DNA from: Pelagomonas calceolata
Lineage: Eukaryota; Sar; Pelagophyceae; Pelagomonadales; Pelagomonadaceae
Reading direction: 5' to 3'
DNA length: 64,000 bases
Assembly: GCA_918797485.1 (NCBI GenBank)
Contig: CAKKNE010000006.1
Span: 3,534,001-3,598,000, forward strand
Shown here: piece after piece, positions 47,220-59,400 of the stretch
Numbering within the stretch: position 1 is the first letter of the stretch
Layout: the number at the start of each line of letters is the position of its first letter
The notes under the pieces: generated by a model
What the model was told of the DNA's origin: nothing
Seen by the model: only the letters and a program-made list of their open reading frames with translations
Database searches by the model: none
Made by a program: the position numbers and the translations under genes

Positions 47220-47447
47220 TCTAGCTTATTGCGAACCTATCTCAGATGTTTATTGCGCCGCGCACCGCAAAGACTTGTGTGAAACTCCACAAAGTGCTCA
47301 CACTCAGTACAGAAGAAACGATTGCCGACCGTGCTTCGCACAGCGACGGATCTCGCGCGTGTCTGCCAGGCGAATATACGCAACGACGCCAATCAACGCC
47401 AACGACGCCGGGCTAAATGAGGAAACCCGTACGAACACAACAACAAG

Positions 47448-49550
47448 TTACCCCCCCTCCGTGTCCCGGGGAAAACGCCGCCGCGCCGGCGCCACCTTCG
47501 TCGCGAGGTGCTGCCACCGCGTCTGCGGCGCCTCGTCGCCCGAGGGCGGGCGGCCCTTGCCGAGGGCCACCGCCTGCCGCTTGTCCCCCAGGGTCGCCGG
47601 CGTCGCGCCCACGAAAGGAGGCGCCTCCGTGCCCATGGAAAAGGGCCGCGCGACGAGACTCTCGGCGTAGGACAACAGGTTCATCTTGGCAATGCGAGCT
47701 CGGGAAGAGCGCATGTCCGCGCGCCCGTACCGGTTCGCGTGGAAGAGGACCCAGTTGTTGTAGCCCGTGCCGTACATGCCGTCTCGCGTCAAAGAATCAA
47801 CAAAGATGTCCGTCGCCAGTTCCGGCGGGAACAAAGTCCACCTCAATCTGGGATTCCCGTAGAACGACGGCTCGGCCAAGGCCCGGTTCACGATCCTCTG
47901 GTCGCCCGTGCTACCTCGCCTCTTCTGCGTGACCACCCCGCCGGCAATGCGCCACATGTCCGCGACTTGATGAGAACAGCGCATCGCCATGAATCCTAAA
48001 TTGCCTTGCAACGACCGGTCCTCGTCTCTTTGAAAGACGATGTCATAATCCCCCGTCGCTATCGCATCGATGAACGGCCGGATGGGCCGGAAGAACCGGA
48101 TATCCACATCGGAAATGATGACATAACTACCCGGCGGGTTCTCCTCGATGGCTTTTAGTATGAGATCAATTTTCGTGCCAAAGCGCTGCGTCTGGTCCTC
48201 GCCCGTGTTTCTGATGACGACCTCCCGTAGCTCAATATCATCAGCAGAATCCTGGAGCGAATGCACGAACCTGTCGCGCATCTCCCGCGAGCCCTCATCA
48301 TCATGACTCGAGAAGTACATCGGGATCGGTCTTGTTGGTTTTGTCATGCCCTGCTTTCGGGAGAGCCTCTCCGCGCCCTGTTGTACTTCTTTGATATCAA
48401 GCGCCCTCGTATGAAAGGTAATATGACGCAAGCAACCCCGGAAGTGGTCTCCCAACGTTACATTAACGGGAGCGTCCACGAGTACGTGGGGCAGCCCGGC
48501 GAAGGCGCCGCCGGGCAAGCCACCTGAAATTTGGGCCGCGTCCCTCGCGACGGCGTCGCCGGGCCGTTCGCCCGTCACTCGGAACGTGCCAGGAGCGCGT
48601 GCTCCATCAATGTACACATGCAGTTCAGCCGTATCATGCAAAGACGCAACAACAGGGATATCCCCATCAGAATCGATGGCACCGCCCTTCTGGGCCCGCC
48701 GTCTAGCTCGCACCACGACGATGTCGTGCCACGCGCCATCACTCAAGCCAGGCGCCTCCGCGGCAAACGTGTAGTCCCTCACGGGCCGCGCCGACTGCCG
48801 CATCACCCCATGACCGCGGGCGTTCTCCCCAAAGTCCCGGTGGCCCACGCCGAACAGCAAATGGTCGAGGTAGAAGCCGTCGTTCGACGCCTCGAGCGCG
48901 ACGCCGAAGTCGGATCTAGATCCTCTTGAAAAGACCTCCTCGAGGAACTCGCGCCGCTTCTGCTCCTTGCGGCCGCCGCCGCGCGGCGCGACGAGGTCCT
49001 CGCGCGGTCCTAGCGGCACGGCTTCCCGCCGTTCGAGCCACCACGCGGTGCGGTCTCTGAGAAAGCCGCGGACGCCGCCGATGAGTTGGCAGCCGCCCGC
49101 GTGCCACTGGTCCGTCTTCTCATATGTAGGGTGCTTGCGGCAGGCTCGCTTGCCTTGCGTTTTGACTTGGAACGAGATCGTGAACTCGGCCGCTCCCGTC
49201 AATCCCGGCACGCGCGCGTGGTCGAGGCCGTCGAAGCAGCGCTCCACCGGCTGCGCTGTTACCTCGACGGACCGCGCGTCGTCGGCGTCGTCAGCGAGCG
49301 GTGCGGTTACGTCGGCGTCGTGATGCGGTGCTGTTACGGTCGCGTGGTAATTGATCGTGTTCGCGGCGCAGAGCAGGAGCAGCGCTACGGCCGCGGCGGC
49401 GAAGGCAGCCATGCGGTAGTTGCTACCCTCGGCTTGGTGGTGGACCCACGGCCGGCGCCGCCCGCGCATGGCTGCTGCGGGTGGACGCTGCCCTTTACAG
49501 TCGTCGCGTCGCACGCGTCTGATAGCTGGACTCCACCGCGCTTTGCACAA
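47448..49550 (-). CDS. Type II membrane glycosyltransferase (GT77-like) with LamG-like domain
   Basis: 700 residues (673 if started at 49469). One span at about 48-64 gives Golgi-type topology. A LamG/concanavalin-like region (about 110-400: EFTISFQVKTQG, DGAWHDIVVVRA, AELHVYIDGARAPG) is followed by a nucleotide-diphospho-sugar transferase domain (about 420-640) with the metal-binding DVD in SYVIISDVDIRFFRP, then FQRDEDRSLQGNLGFMAM and GDQRIVNRAL. GT77-type enzymes add arabinose, galactose or xylose to glycans. Substrate unknown. Confidence 0.72.
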   Translation of the reverse strand: MCKARWSPAIRRVRRDDCKGQRPPAAAMRGRRRPWVHHQAEGSNYRMAAFAAAAVALLLLCAANTINYHATVTAPHHDADVTAPLADDADDARSVEVTAQPVERCFDGLDHARVPGLTGAAEFTISFQVKTQGKRACRKHPTYEKTDQWHAGGCQLIGGVRGFLRDRTAWWLERREAVPLGPREDLVAPRGGGRKEQKRREFLEEVFSRGSRSDFGVALEASNDGFYLDHLLFGVGHRDFGENARGHGVMRQSARPVRDYTFAAEAPGLSDGAWHDIVVVRARRRAQKGGAIDSDGDIPVVASLHDTAELHVYIDGARAPGTFRVTGERPGDAVARDAAQISGGLPGGAFAGLPHVLVDAPVNVTLGDHFRGCLRHITFHTRALDIKEVQQGAERLSRKQGMTKPTRPIPMYFSSHDDEGSREMRDRFVHSLQDSADDIELREVVIRNTGEDQTQRFGTKIDLILKAIEENPPGSYVIISDVDIRFFRPIRPFIDAIATGDYDIVFQRDEDRSLQGNLGFMAMRCSHQVADMWRIAGGVVTQKRRGSTGDQRIVNRALAEPSFYGNPRLRWTLFPPELATDIFVDSLTRDGMYGTGYNNWVLFHANRYGRADMRSSRARIAKMNLLSYAESLVARPFSMGTEAPPFVGATPATLGDKRQAVALGKGRPPSGDEAPQTRWQHLATKVAPARRRFPRDTEGG

Positions 49551-49640
49551 GGGGTCGTGTGCGCCTCGGAAATCGGTCGCAGCGCGGCGCAGGCGGCTCT
49601 TTGGGCAGCCCTATGCCTCGATCGATTAATTTTTTTGCTT

Positions 49641-49663
49641 CCTAGTGTCTTACGAGCGCTAGC
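49641..49663 (+). promoter_or_regulatory. Promoter palindrome, copy 11
   Basis: Reads CCTAGTGTCTTAC, GAG, CGCTAGC. It is 91-172 bp from the minus start (49550 or 49469) and 190 bp from the start at 49853. Confidence 0.8.
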
Positions 49664-49852
49664 TAATCGCGTTTGCCTTGGCTTCAATCGTCGCGCACGC
49701 ACAGTTCAAGCCGTTAGCGGTGTGCAAAACAAGCACAGGAGCAGCATTGGTCGCACTCCTTCGCCGCCCGGTCGCGCGGTGCACCGTTCTAGCCGCTGCT
49801 AGCCGTGCAACACCTGCACAGTGAGCAGTGCAACACGAGCGGCACTGCTCGC

Positions 49853-51291
49853 ATGCGTCTCCTCGCGGCAGCAGTCCTGGTCACGACGATGCCTGCTGCG
49901 GCCCTGAACCCCGGCGTCGCGCTAGGCATCGATCTGGGCACGAGTGGCGTAAGGGCAGCAGTAGTAGAAAAGAAAACAAACGGTGGCGTCGCCGTGCTCG
50001 AGGAGGCGAGCGCGGCGTGGAGCGATGCGGAGGGCCGCCGGCCCGAGGTCTGGCTCAGCAAGCTCCGGGAAACACTCAAAGGCTGCGATCAGCTGGCGAA
50101 GGTCGAGCGCGTCGCCGTCTCGGGCACGTCCGGCAGCTGCCTGCTCGTAGATGCTGATACCGGAAAGGTGACGCGCGGGCCGCTCATGTACAACGACGCC
50201 GTCGAGCCGTCTTCACTAATAGACGCGGCCGCGCCGCCGGGCCACTGCACGCGGTCTGCAACCTCGGCGCTCGCCAAGCTGCTGCACTGGGCGCGGGAAC
50301 GGAAGCTTGAGAACGAAGTCATCTGCCACCAGGCCGACTACGTCGCGTCGGCCCTCGCGAGCACTGAGAAGCCGGTGCTCGTTTCCGACTGGCACAACGC
50401 GCTGAAGCTTGGTTTTGACATCGACGCGCTCGAGTGGCCGAGCTGGATCCTGGAGCGCTGCCTCAACGCGGACGAACGAAACACGCTGACGCGGCTCCGC
50501 GTGACGCGGCCGGGAGATGTCTGCGAGCGCGTCGTCTCCGCCGAGGCTTCGGAGGCGTGGGGCCTCCCGGCTGGCGTGGAGGTCGTCGGCGGCACGACGG
50601 ACTCCATCGCGGCCTTCGTGGCCTGCGCGACGGACATCGACAAGGGCGCGCTGAACGTCGCGGCCGGCGACGCCGTGACGTCCCTCGGGTCCACGACGGC
50701 GCTCAAGCTCGTCAGTAAGACGCGCGTCGACGACTCGAGCGTCGGCGTCTACTCGCACCGCCTCGAGGACAACTGGCTGGTGGGTGGCGCGTCGAACGCG
50801 GGCTGCCGCGTGCTGCGGGACTTTGAGTTCACGAACGACGAATTGGAGGCGCTCTCGATGGGTCTCGACGCCGCAGCTACTAACACGAAGGGAATTTACC
50901 CGCTCGTGTCAACGGGCGAGCGCTTTCCGTACAACGACGCGAGCAAAGAACCCGTCCTGCCCCCGCGCGACGGCGGCGACCGCGCGGCCGTGCTCGCGGA
51001 CCTACTTGTTGGTATTGCCGACGTCGAGCGCCTCGGCTGTGCGTCCGCGGCGTCAATTGCCTTCGCCTTTTGAGAATCGCGTCGACGGCGATGGCGTCAC
51101 GGTTTACACACGCAGACCTCGCGTTGAAGGAGCGCGGCGCGTCGCCTCTAAAAGCTGTGGCGACGGCGGGCGGCGGTGCGCGCAACCCTCAATGGGCCGC
51201 GATGCGCTCGAATTTACTCGGCGTCGACGTGGTCCGCGCCGCGAACTCGGACGCCGCGTTCGGGGCAGCGGTGTTAGCACTGCGGGGTTAA
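49853..51291 (+). CDS. FGGY carbohydrate kinase, D-ribulokinase-like
   Basis: Exons 49853-51038 and 51116-51291 give 453 residues. The N-terminus MRLLAAAVLVTTMPAAALNPG looks like a signal peptide with an ALNP plastid boundary. FGGY motifs: GIDLGTSGVRAAVVE, AVSGTSGSCLLVD, ADYVASALAST, VVGGTTDSIAAFVA and, after the splice, AVATAGGGARNPQWAAMR. The order matches the cyanobacterial/plant chloroplast ribulokinase-type proteins, which phosphorylate D-ribulose or xylulose. The splice rebuilds the conserved ERLGY-LALKERGA segment. Confidence 0.85.
51039..51115 (+). other. Introner-like intron in the FGGY kinase
   Basis: 77 nt, GTGCGTCCGCGG to TTACACACGCAG, phase 1, with CGCGTCGACGGCGATGGCG in the middle. 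CCTCGGC precedes the donor and CCTCGCG follows the acceptor, a possible eroded duplication. Confidence 0.78.
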
Positions 51292-51408
51292 CCTGTTGTT
51301 TGTCGACTCGGAGGTTCGGACGGCGGACCAATTCGGTGACCCTACGTATCAATAAATGTGCATTTTAGGGGGAAGATAAAATCGAGGGAGGGGGGCGGCA
51401 CAGATGTT

Positions 51409-53472
51409 CTAGTCCGAGTCCTCGCCCCACGACGCGGCGCGGCCGAAGATGTCCGCCTCGGCGGGCTTCTTGCGCGGCGCGTCGACGTCGGCGAAGATCT
51501 TCTTCAGCTCTTCCTTGTCCATCTCAGGACTCGGCGGCGTCGGCGGGCGCGGCGGTGGCGGCGGCTGGTGTGCTAGATCGCGTCCTCCGCCTGGTAGATC
51601 GCGCCGCCCGCCTGCTGGCGGGCCGCGGTCGCGCGCTCCAAACGAGCCGCCGCGCTCGCGGCCGCCTCCGAAGCCGCCGCCGCGGTCGCCTCCGAAGCCG
51701 CCGCCGCGGTCGCCGCCGCCGTAGCCGCCTCGGTCGCCGCCGCCATACGAGCCCCGGTCACCGCCACCGTAGCCCCCCCGGTCGCCGTAGGACCCGCCTC
51801 GGTCGCGCCCGCCGTAGGATGAGCCGCCGTAACCGCCGCGGTCGCCGCCGTAGCCGCCTCGGTCGCCATACGAGCCCCCGCGGTCGCGGCCTCCGTAGCC
51901 GCCCCCGCGAGACCCAAAGCCGCCGCCGGAGCCGCGGAAACCACCAGAGCCGCCGCCGTACCGCGGGTCCAGGTCATGAGCCCCTCCTTTAACGCGCTCC
52001 GCCGGCTTCTGCGCCGCGCGCACCGCGCCCCGGACATCACCAGAAACGCCGGCCCCGATCATGCGCGTCGCCGCTTGCGGCGCGTTCGACCGCGGGTCGT
52101 TCCGCACGCTGTCCACTGCCGCGCCGCGAGCGGCCTGCTCGCTCTCCCGCAGCGATTGGTTCCGTTCTGCCCCTCGCTTTTTGGCCTCCTCCGTCCGCAG
52201 AAACGCCGCACACTCCCGCGCGACGCGCGCGGCAGTCACGGCATCGGCATCCAAAGCCGCCTGTTCCTTCCGCTTCGCCGCAATGCTCAAGCGTTGCGCC
52301 TCCTTCGCCGCCTCGACCCGCGCCTCCTCTTCGGCGACCTTCCGCCTTCTTTCCTCCCCCAGCCGTTTCGCCTCGGCGACCATCTTGGCCCTTCTCTCTT
52401 CGGGCGTCATGGCCGCTTCCTTGCGCTTCGCCTCGGCCTCCAGCGCGTGCTTGGCCGCCTTCGCCGCCCGTTGTCGGTCCTGCTTCAATAATTTCTCGGG
52501 AGAAATCGGTGGTTTTTCTTTTTTCTTCGACTTCAGGAGATTGGGCGACGCACACGGTGCCGCCTTCATGGCCTGCGCCCGCGCCGACGGCGTCGGCGGC
52601 CCCGCCTTGATGGCGGGATCATGCAAGTAGGGGCACTCCTCCGCCCTTCGACAGTCGCCCTGAACCCAGAAGCGGCACGGCGTCTCGGCCGGCGGTTTTC
52701 GTTCCTTCTTCTTCCTTGCTGTCGTAGTAGGGGGCTTCTCCTCGGCCTCATCCTTCGAGCCTCGTCTCGGGCGTGGTTCCTTCTCGCGGAACTTGGGCGC
52801 CGCGGCCGGCGCGTCCTTCAAAGCGGCGCTGCGTGCTGAGGGAGTAGGCACGGGGCGCGGCGGTCGAGGCGGCCGCGGCGGTTTCGGCGTCGGTGCCGGT
52901 GCCGGTGCGGGCGCCTCCTCTGCCGGAGCGGGCGCCGGCGCCGGCGCGCGCTTGCCGCGGCCCTTGCGCGTCGACGGCGGCGCGCCGTGCGAGAATTGGC
53001 AGGAGGCGCCCTTCTCGCAGTTGCCCATGCGCCAGTACTTGCACGGCCTTTCGCTCTTGGGCCGCGGCGGCTTCTTCTCCATGGACCCGGCGCGGCGGCG
53101 CGGCGTCTCTGTTGCTTCCTTCTTGGGCTGCTCGTCCTTGGAGGCGGAGCGCGGGCGCGTGGCGTCCTTCGAGCCGGCGCGGCGGCGCGGCTTCGGTTTA
53201 TTTTCCTTCTCCGGCGTCGGCGCCTTGTCGTCGGGCGCCTTGGCCGCGGGCGGCTTGGCCGCGGATGCCTTGGCCGCGGGCGCCGGCGCGGCTGCCTTAG
53301 GCTGCGCTGACGCCTTCGGCGCGTCCGCGGGCTTCTTGTCCTGCCTATCTTGTGCAGCCGGGGCCTTGACAACCCTCACTGGGGCGCTGGCGTCCGGCGT
53401 CACTTCGAGATTTATGGCGGGACCACTCATAGGTGCTGCCGGATGCGTTGGAAATGCATTCACGATGCTCAA
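51409..53472 (-). CDS. Double CCCH zinc-finger, coiled-coil, RGG-box protein
   Basis: 687 residues (673 from the Met at 53430). A Lys/Ala/Pro-rich N-terminus precedes two CCCH fingers at about 143-161 ([19 protein letters not shown]) and 267-285 ([19 protein letters not shown]). A long charged helix (about 330-450, many KRKEAA/EERRRK) follows, then an RGG/YGG-rich segment of about 130 residues. The tail ends [16 protein letters not shown]. This is an mRNA-binding protein of a phase-separating type. The RGG coding DNA is itself a degenerate GGCTACGGCGGC repeat. Confidence 0.78.
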   Translation of the reverse strand: MSIVNAFPTHPAAPMSGPAINLEVTPDASAPVRVVKAPAAQDRQDKKPADAPKASAQPKAAAPAPAAKASAAKPPAAKAPDDKAPTPEKENKPKPRRRAGSKDATRPRSASKDEQPKKEATETPRRRAGSMEKKPPRPKSERPCKYWRMGNCEKGASCQFSHGAPPSTRKGRGKRAPAPAPAPAEEAPAPAPAPTPKPPRPPRPPRPVPTPSARSAALKDAPAAAPKFREKEPRPRRGSKDEAEEKPPTTTARKKKERKPPAETPCRFWVQGDCRRAEECPYLHDPAIKAGPPTPSARAQAMKAAPCASPNLLKSKKKEKPPISPEKLLKQDRQRAAKAAKHALEAEAKRKEAAMTPEERRAKMVAEAKRLGEERRRKVAEEEARVEAAKEAQRLSIAAKRKEQAALDADAVTAARVARECAAFLRTEEAKKRGAERNQSLRESEQAARGAAVDSVRNDPRSNAPQAATRMIGAGVSGDVRGAVRAAQKPAERVKGGAHDLDPRYGGGSGGFRGSGGGFGSRGGGYGGRDRGGSYGDRGGYGGDRGGYGGSSYGGRDRGGSYGDRGGYGGGDRGSYGGGDRGGYGGGDRGGGFGGDRGGGFGGGRERGGSFGARDRGPPAGGRRDLPGGGRDLAHQPPPPPRPPTPPSPEMDKEELKKIFADVDAPRKKPAEADIFGRAASWGEDSD

Positions 53473-53522
53473 TGGGCTGTAATAGGCTTTCAGCGGAGAC
53501 GGAGCCCGAAATCACATTTTTG

Positions 53523-53544
53523 GCTAGTGTCTTAGGCCGCTAGC
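53523..53544 (+). promoter_or_regulatory. Promoter palindrome, copy 12
   Basis: Reads GCTAGTGTCTTAG, GC, CGCTAGC. It is 51 bp upstream of the start at 53472 (93 bp from 53430). The other side is the 3' end of a same-strand gene. Confidence 0.78.
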
Positions 53545-53589
53545 TGAGGTTCGCGAATAATACTTCAAAAACTTACAAAACGCACCCCC

Positions 53590-54816
53590 TCACGCCGTCG
53601 TCGCGGCAGGCATCAACCCAAGCTCCGCGACCCACACCACGTCCCCGCCGTCCGCGAGGCTACAATCCAACCCATCGATCTCGCCCTCCTTGACGTTGGG
53701 CACGTCCTTCTTGATATGAACGATTTTCAAATCCTTCTTCGCTTCCCTCAAAAATGACGACGTCGCACATTTTTCACTTTCCGCAGCTGCCATCGCGATA
53801 AATGCGGTCGCCTCCAATCCGCGAGCCACGGCGTGCTCCAGCCGTCGCTTAATCTCCTTCACTAATGACACATGTCCGTCCACCATCGGCGTCAGTTCGG
53901 CCCCGACGATGAACTCGCGCCAAGCATTTTCTTGGGGCAATTCTTTCAAATTCTTCTCCGTAGCTGTCGGCTCGTGCGGCAGGATGCCCTTGCGCACGTC
54001 GGGGTCCCACATGTACTCCTTTGCTGGAGGTGGATCGTCCTCAGCATCTTCATCACAGCCCCACCGGACCCGACGAACGATGATCGGCGCATCAGACCCT
54101 TCTTCTGTGAGCGAAGCGTTGGCACACGCCAATTCCACAAATTCATCGGTCAGAGTCACATGGCCCGCACCGGCGGCTCTAAGAGCCAATCCCAGAAACC
54201 CCGTCCCGCAGCCGAGCTCGAAGATGCGCGTTTTTGGGGTCATGTCTGGGGCTAGATAGCGTGCTAAGGCAATCGCGCCGGGCCAGACCACACCACCTAA
54301 ACCATCTGCTCCTTTCGGAGACTGCCTTATGAGGATCGGTAGTCCCTGCTCCGGTGCGTATTTCAATAGTGAAGCTTCTCGGTAGAGGGGGTCCTCTTCG
54401 TCAGTAGTTGCTCGGAGGACCAGGACGTCGCCATCGGATACGGTCTCGAACGTATCCAGCATGCTTCGCAAGCGCCGGCGCATGGATGCGGAGAGTGCTA
54501 TGACGACCGGGGCATCTTTTTGCCGTGCAAAGGCCCTTATCACAGAAACCGCGGCGTGCGCGTCCTTTGCTTCTAAGTCACCTACCACAATCACAGCATC
54601 GGCTAAAGCATAACCTGTCAAGGCTTTTCTACAATCGGCAAAGATCGCCACGGACTTGGCGCCGGCGTTTTTTACGGGCGCATAGGCGGCGTCGGCACCT
54701 ATTACAACACAGCGCCTGCCCTTGATGACGGCGGCGTCCTGTTTTAGGTAGTTTGTTAGTAACTGTACTGTTGGACTGAGAGCCGACGAGTAGGTCCGCG
54801 AGACGTAGCCGGCCAT
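53590..54816 (-). CDS. METTL-type lysine methyltransferase-like protein
   Basis: 408 residues from MAGYVSRTYS. An N-terminal Rossmann-like part (RRCVVIGADAAYAPVKNAG, DAVIVVGDLEAKD) precedes a second SAM-binding core, TRIFELGCGTGFLGLALRAAG and VTLTDEF, then VRRVRWG and FIVGAELTPMVDG in place of the usual DxxY segment. The family methylates lysines in translation factors. The upstream part (54981-54817) lacks support as coding. The target is unknown. Confidence 0.75.
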   Translation of the reverse strand: MAGYVSRTYSSALSPTVQLLTNYLKQDAAVIKGRRCVVIGADAAYAPVKNAGAKSVAIFADCRKALTGYALADAVIVVGDLEAKDAHAAVSVIRAFARQKDAPVVIALSASMRRRLRSMLDTFETVSDGDVLVLRATTDEEDPLYREASLLKYAPEQGLPILIRQSPKGADGLGGVVWPGAIALARYLAPDMTPKTRIFELGCGTGFLGLALRAAGAGHVTLTDEFVELACANASLTEEGSDAPIIVRRVRWGCDEDAEDDPPPAKEYMWDPDVRKGILPHEPTATEKNLKELPQENAWREFIVGAELTPMVDGHVSLVKEIKRRLEHAVARGLEATAFIAMAAAESEKCATSSFLREAKKDLKIVHIKKDVPNVKEGEIDGLDCSLADGGDVVWVAELGLMPAATTA

Positions 54817-55007
54817 TGTTGCTGTGTCGTGGCGGCTGGCGTTTTTGTGGCAGCCTTTTTTGTGAGTGGTCTTTTGTGGAACGCTGCGCTTCAAACGCTT
54901 CGATATCAGAGCGGCTGCTACCACTGTTCGATATCTGTTGCTGAAACACGCCAGCGACTGGCAGGTACCGAGGTAGAGCAATCGTATTCGACGCGAGCAA
55001 AAGTGAA

Positions 55008-55031
55008 GCTAGCGTCCTGTAAGACACTAGG
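55008..55031 (-). promoter_or_regulatory. Promoter palindrome, copy 13
   Basis: Minus reading CCTAGTGTCTTAC, AGGA, CGCTAGC. It is 192 bp upstream of the methyltransferase start at 54816. The rest of 54817-55226 shows nothing recognisable. Confidence 0.75.
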
Positions 55032-55226
55032 GATCCAGAACGATGAATCGGCGACGCGCGGTGTGTCTCCCACATAGGGGCACCGCCCACTAGTCCTAGC
55101 ACCGTAACAATAGACCCACCTCCACTATGCACCTCGCGTCCTCTCGTTACGGTCCACAAACAAAGCTCTAGAACAAAGCTCGGCGTCGACGAGGTGTATG
55201 AACCTTACCCGAGAGGAACACAGAAT

Positions 55227-56217
<991 letters not shown>

Positions 56218-56467
56218 GGTTGCCTTGGCCTATTTAAGCCTCTGAGATGCCAAAAGGTCTCCGGTTTCACGGCTCGAGATTTTTTATTTTTTTGGCTAAA
56301 AAACGGGTTTTAAAGTTTGAAAAGATGCGCTCCTGGACGTGCTAAAAGCGCTAGTTACAACAAGAGACCCATGGTGCACGTCTTTTGCCCAACAAGGCGC
56401 ATCAGTTCCTCACTCCGCGCCCGCGGCGCGAGCGTCACCAGTCCCAGAGAATGTTAAAACCTTACGC

Positions 56468-59400
56468 TCACCAGCGCAGGTTGTCCGACGGGTGCCGAGC
56501 GCGCAACGACGACGACGACAACCGCCTAAGGAGATCATCCACCGCCCGTCGCGGCGACGCCGGCTCCCGGTTCCGACTGCCCGAGGACGTATCCAGGTCC
56601 CGGTCCACGGAGTCAAACAACGCCGACCGTAACGCAGGTAACGACGCTTGGTCGCGATCCGCCAGGGACGCCGAGAGCTTCCTTCTGAGATTGTCCCGCT
56701 TCCTCACGAACCTCCGCACTTTCGGGAGCGCGTAATCAGCCGCCAGCCCCGCCATCCTCGTCAAGCGCCAGTAGCACGACGCGGAAAAGTCCGCCACGGG
56801 CTTGATCTCCAGGAACAGGTCCATGGTGCCCCCCTCCAGGTCCTCCGCTAATTGCGATTTATTTCTCAGTACTTGGAGCGTCGCGTTAACCTTGGACATG
56901 CTAGGCACCTTCCGACAATCTCGAGACCGACCGACACAAACTAGCAAGACATTCAACCATCGTCGCAGCAAAAGATACCAGCCGGAAACACCGCTTTCCC
57001 CGTACACGATGACGTCGCGAAACTCTCCTCCACTACTATCAACCACCGACACACCTACCACCGTTCGGACGCATCCTGTACTTCTCATTTCTCTCACCGG
57101 TAGGTTATTGACATAACAACCGTCGCAGTGCAGGTCGCCGGTCTTCTGACATCGCATCGGTGGTAGCAATTCAGCTACACTCATAGAAGCTCTACACGCA
57201 AAGACCAGGTCTCCCGCCGAGATAGAATGCCCTTGCTGCCTCGTCAAGTTCGTCGTGACGCAGAAAAAGGGCAGCCAGCAGTCCTCGACGTCTCGTCGCG
57301 ACCAGACCTTTCTTCTCACGACTCTTCTAGCATCAGAAGGGTGTTCCTCATCATCATCGCTTTCGTCGGACAAACACGAGTCGTTTCTCCGTCCTATGGG
57401 TCGGGACCAGGCGAAGGACAAACCCCTACGCACCGCCCTACTAAACAGTTTACCGGAGAAAACACTGAGTAGTGGTAGCGTCAGCTCCCAAGCCAATGAA
57501 GGCGGACTGGTCAGCGTCCGAGCGATCTCCTCACTTGCAACGGACGTGGCCTCCAGCCGATCATCATTGCGCTGCGGGAGAGCGTAGGCCGCTGCGCAGT
57601 AGGCGCCCTGACTACACCCAGCAACCACATCGGGCATCAACCCGCCTTCCTCCAGGGCCCGCAACACACCTAAGTGGCCCAGGCCGCGACCGCCACCTCC
57701 ACCAAGCACAACTCCAACAGCTCGACCGGCAACAATTCTGGCAACACGTCCTAGGTCGTTTGCATCATTCCTCACACAGTGTAGCAGTCGAGGCGCGCAT
57801 CCTTGGGTCGGTGCCGGTCTCGCAGCCAACCACCTACTACTCCGTTTCGGTGGAGGGGCGTTGCGGTCGTGCACGAGTAAAACTATACTTTTCTTCCTGG
57901 TTATTTCCGAGCCGCCGTACAACGCTCTTCTCTCCAATCGGCGAGGTGCCACGGCCGACGAGCGAGCCGCATCCGCGACAACCAACGCCACATCGCTTTG
58001 CGCCAACGCCAACCGAGCCCACGCCCGCGCGAACGCCCTTGTAGGTACTATGTCGTCCTCCTCGTCTTCGCGGTCGAAGCACTCCAGGACCACGAACCGG
58101 TGCCGCTCTTCTCGCTCAGCGAGCCACGAAGCCACACGTCTTCTCCACAACGCGGGCGCGACGTGGCCGTGGTGCGACGTCCACGGGTCCCCGAAACGCT
58201 TCGCTATTGCTGCTGGAGTGACCACCAAAGCTTTGCCCTCCTGGATGGCCGTGAAGGATCTACACAAAGTTTCGGCGTTGGCACCAGCTGCCAAGTTGCC
58301 CGCGCCGTCGACGCCCGTAATCGCGACCGTACTCACTTCGTCCTGCTCCTTCTGGCCCTTCAGCCCATGGGCCAATTTCGCCAGCCATAGCGCGCCGTTT
58401 CCATCTAGCGCTTTCCGCGGCACCGCCACCAGCTCCGAATCGCGGAGACACGTCGCGTCAAAATCGAGGCGATGCTTCGCTGCGAGGGCAGCGGCGAGAC
58501 CCACAACGCCACCTCGCGAGACGTCCTCCACCTCTTCTATGAGATCCTCGTCATATCGCAAGACACGGACTCGTCCCGTGACGACGACATAGAAATGGTC
58601 GGGCGCGAGGTCGCCTCGAGACATGAGCTTGACGCCCGCGTGCAGCCACCTCCGCGACAGTCCCGCATCGGTAAAAGCTCTTACATCGGGCGCCATGGCC
58701 GCGACGACGCCCAACAGACATTTCGAGGCGTTCGCCGCTATACTTAGATTCGTGCGGAACGCTCCTTCTGGGATCTTCGCGAGCACCACTCCGTGGTCGT
58801 CCGGGCCGTTCGACGCCATGACTTGCAATGCTTTTCGTAGTCGTTCCGTGGTACTGCGGCCGTCGTCATCCAAGAACCGAAACCCATCTAGAACAGCGGG
58901 CGCCGTGACGCGTCTCGTCCTCGACTCGTCCAACGAACCACCAACGAGTACGGAACCTTCCAATAACACATATAATTTGCGCGGGTCGTCGAGTTTGATG
59001 ATGGTGGAGGGAGCATGTCTCGAAGCGAAGGGCTTCAGTGAGCTATAGTCGTCCTGCGAAAGTGACGCTGCTGAATCTCCACAAGTGTTCATCCTGAGGA
59101 ATTCCCGATTCGCGAAGCGCGCGACGCGATGCAGTCTTGATAGCGTCCGGCGAGCATACGAGAGTAGAGCGGCGGGCCTTTCTGTAGCTAGATCGCGAAG
59201 AGATGCCGCGTCGAGCTCACAAGTGATCGTACCACCTTCCGTCGAATGCGACACGACCCTATGGGGTGAGGAAGACACATCTTGATCAGAAGCGGCAGCG
59301 GCCACGACGGAGAACTTGCCCAGCGCTTCCAAGGGTCCTAACGTCGCGACGACCTTCTCGCGCGGCGACTGCTCCGCATGTCTTGAAGATACGGTGCGGT

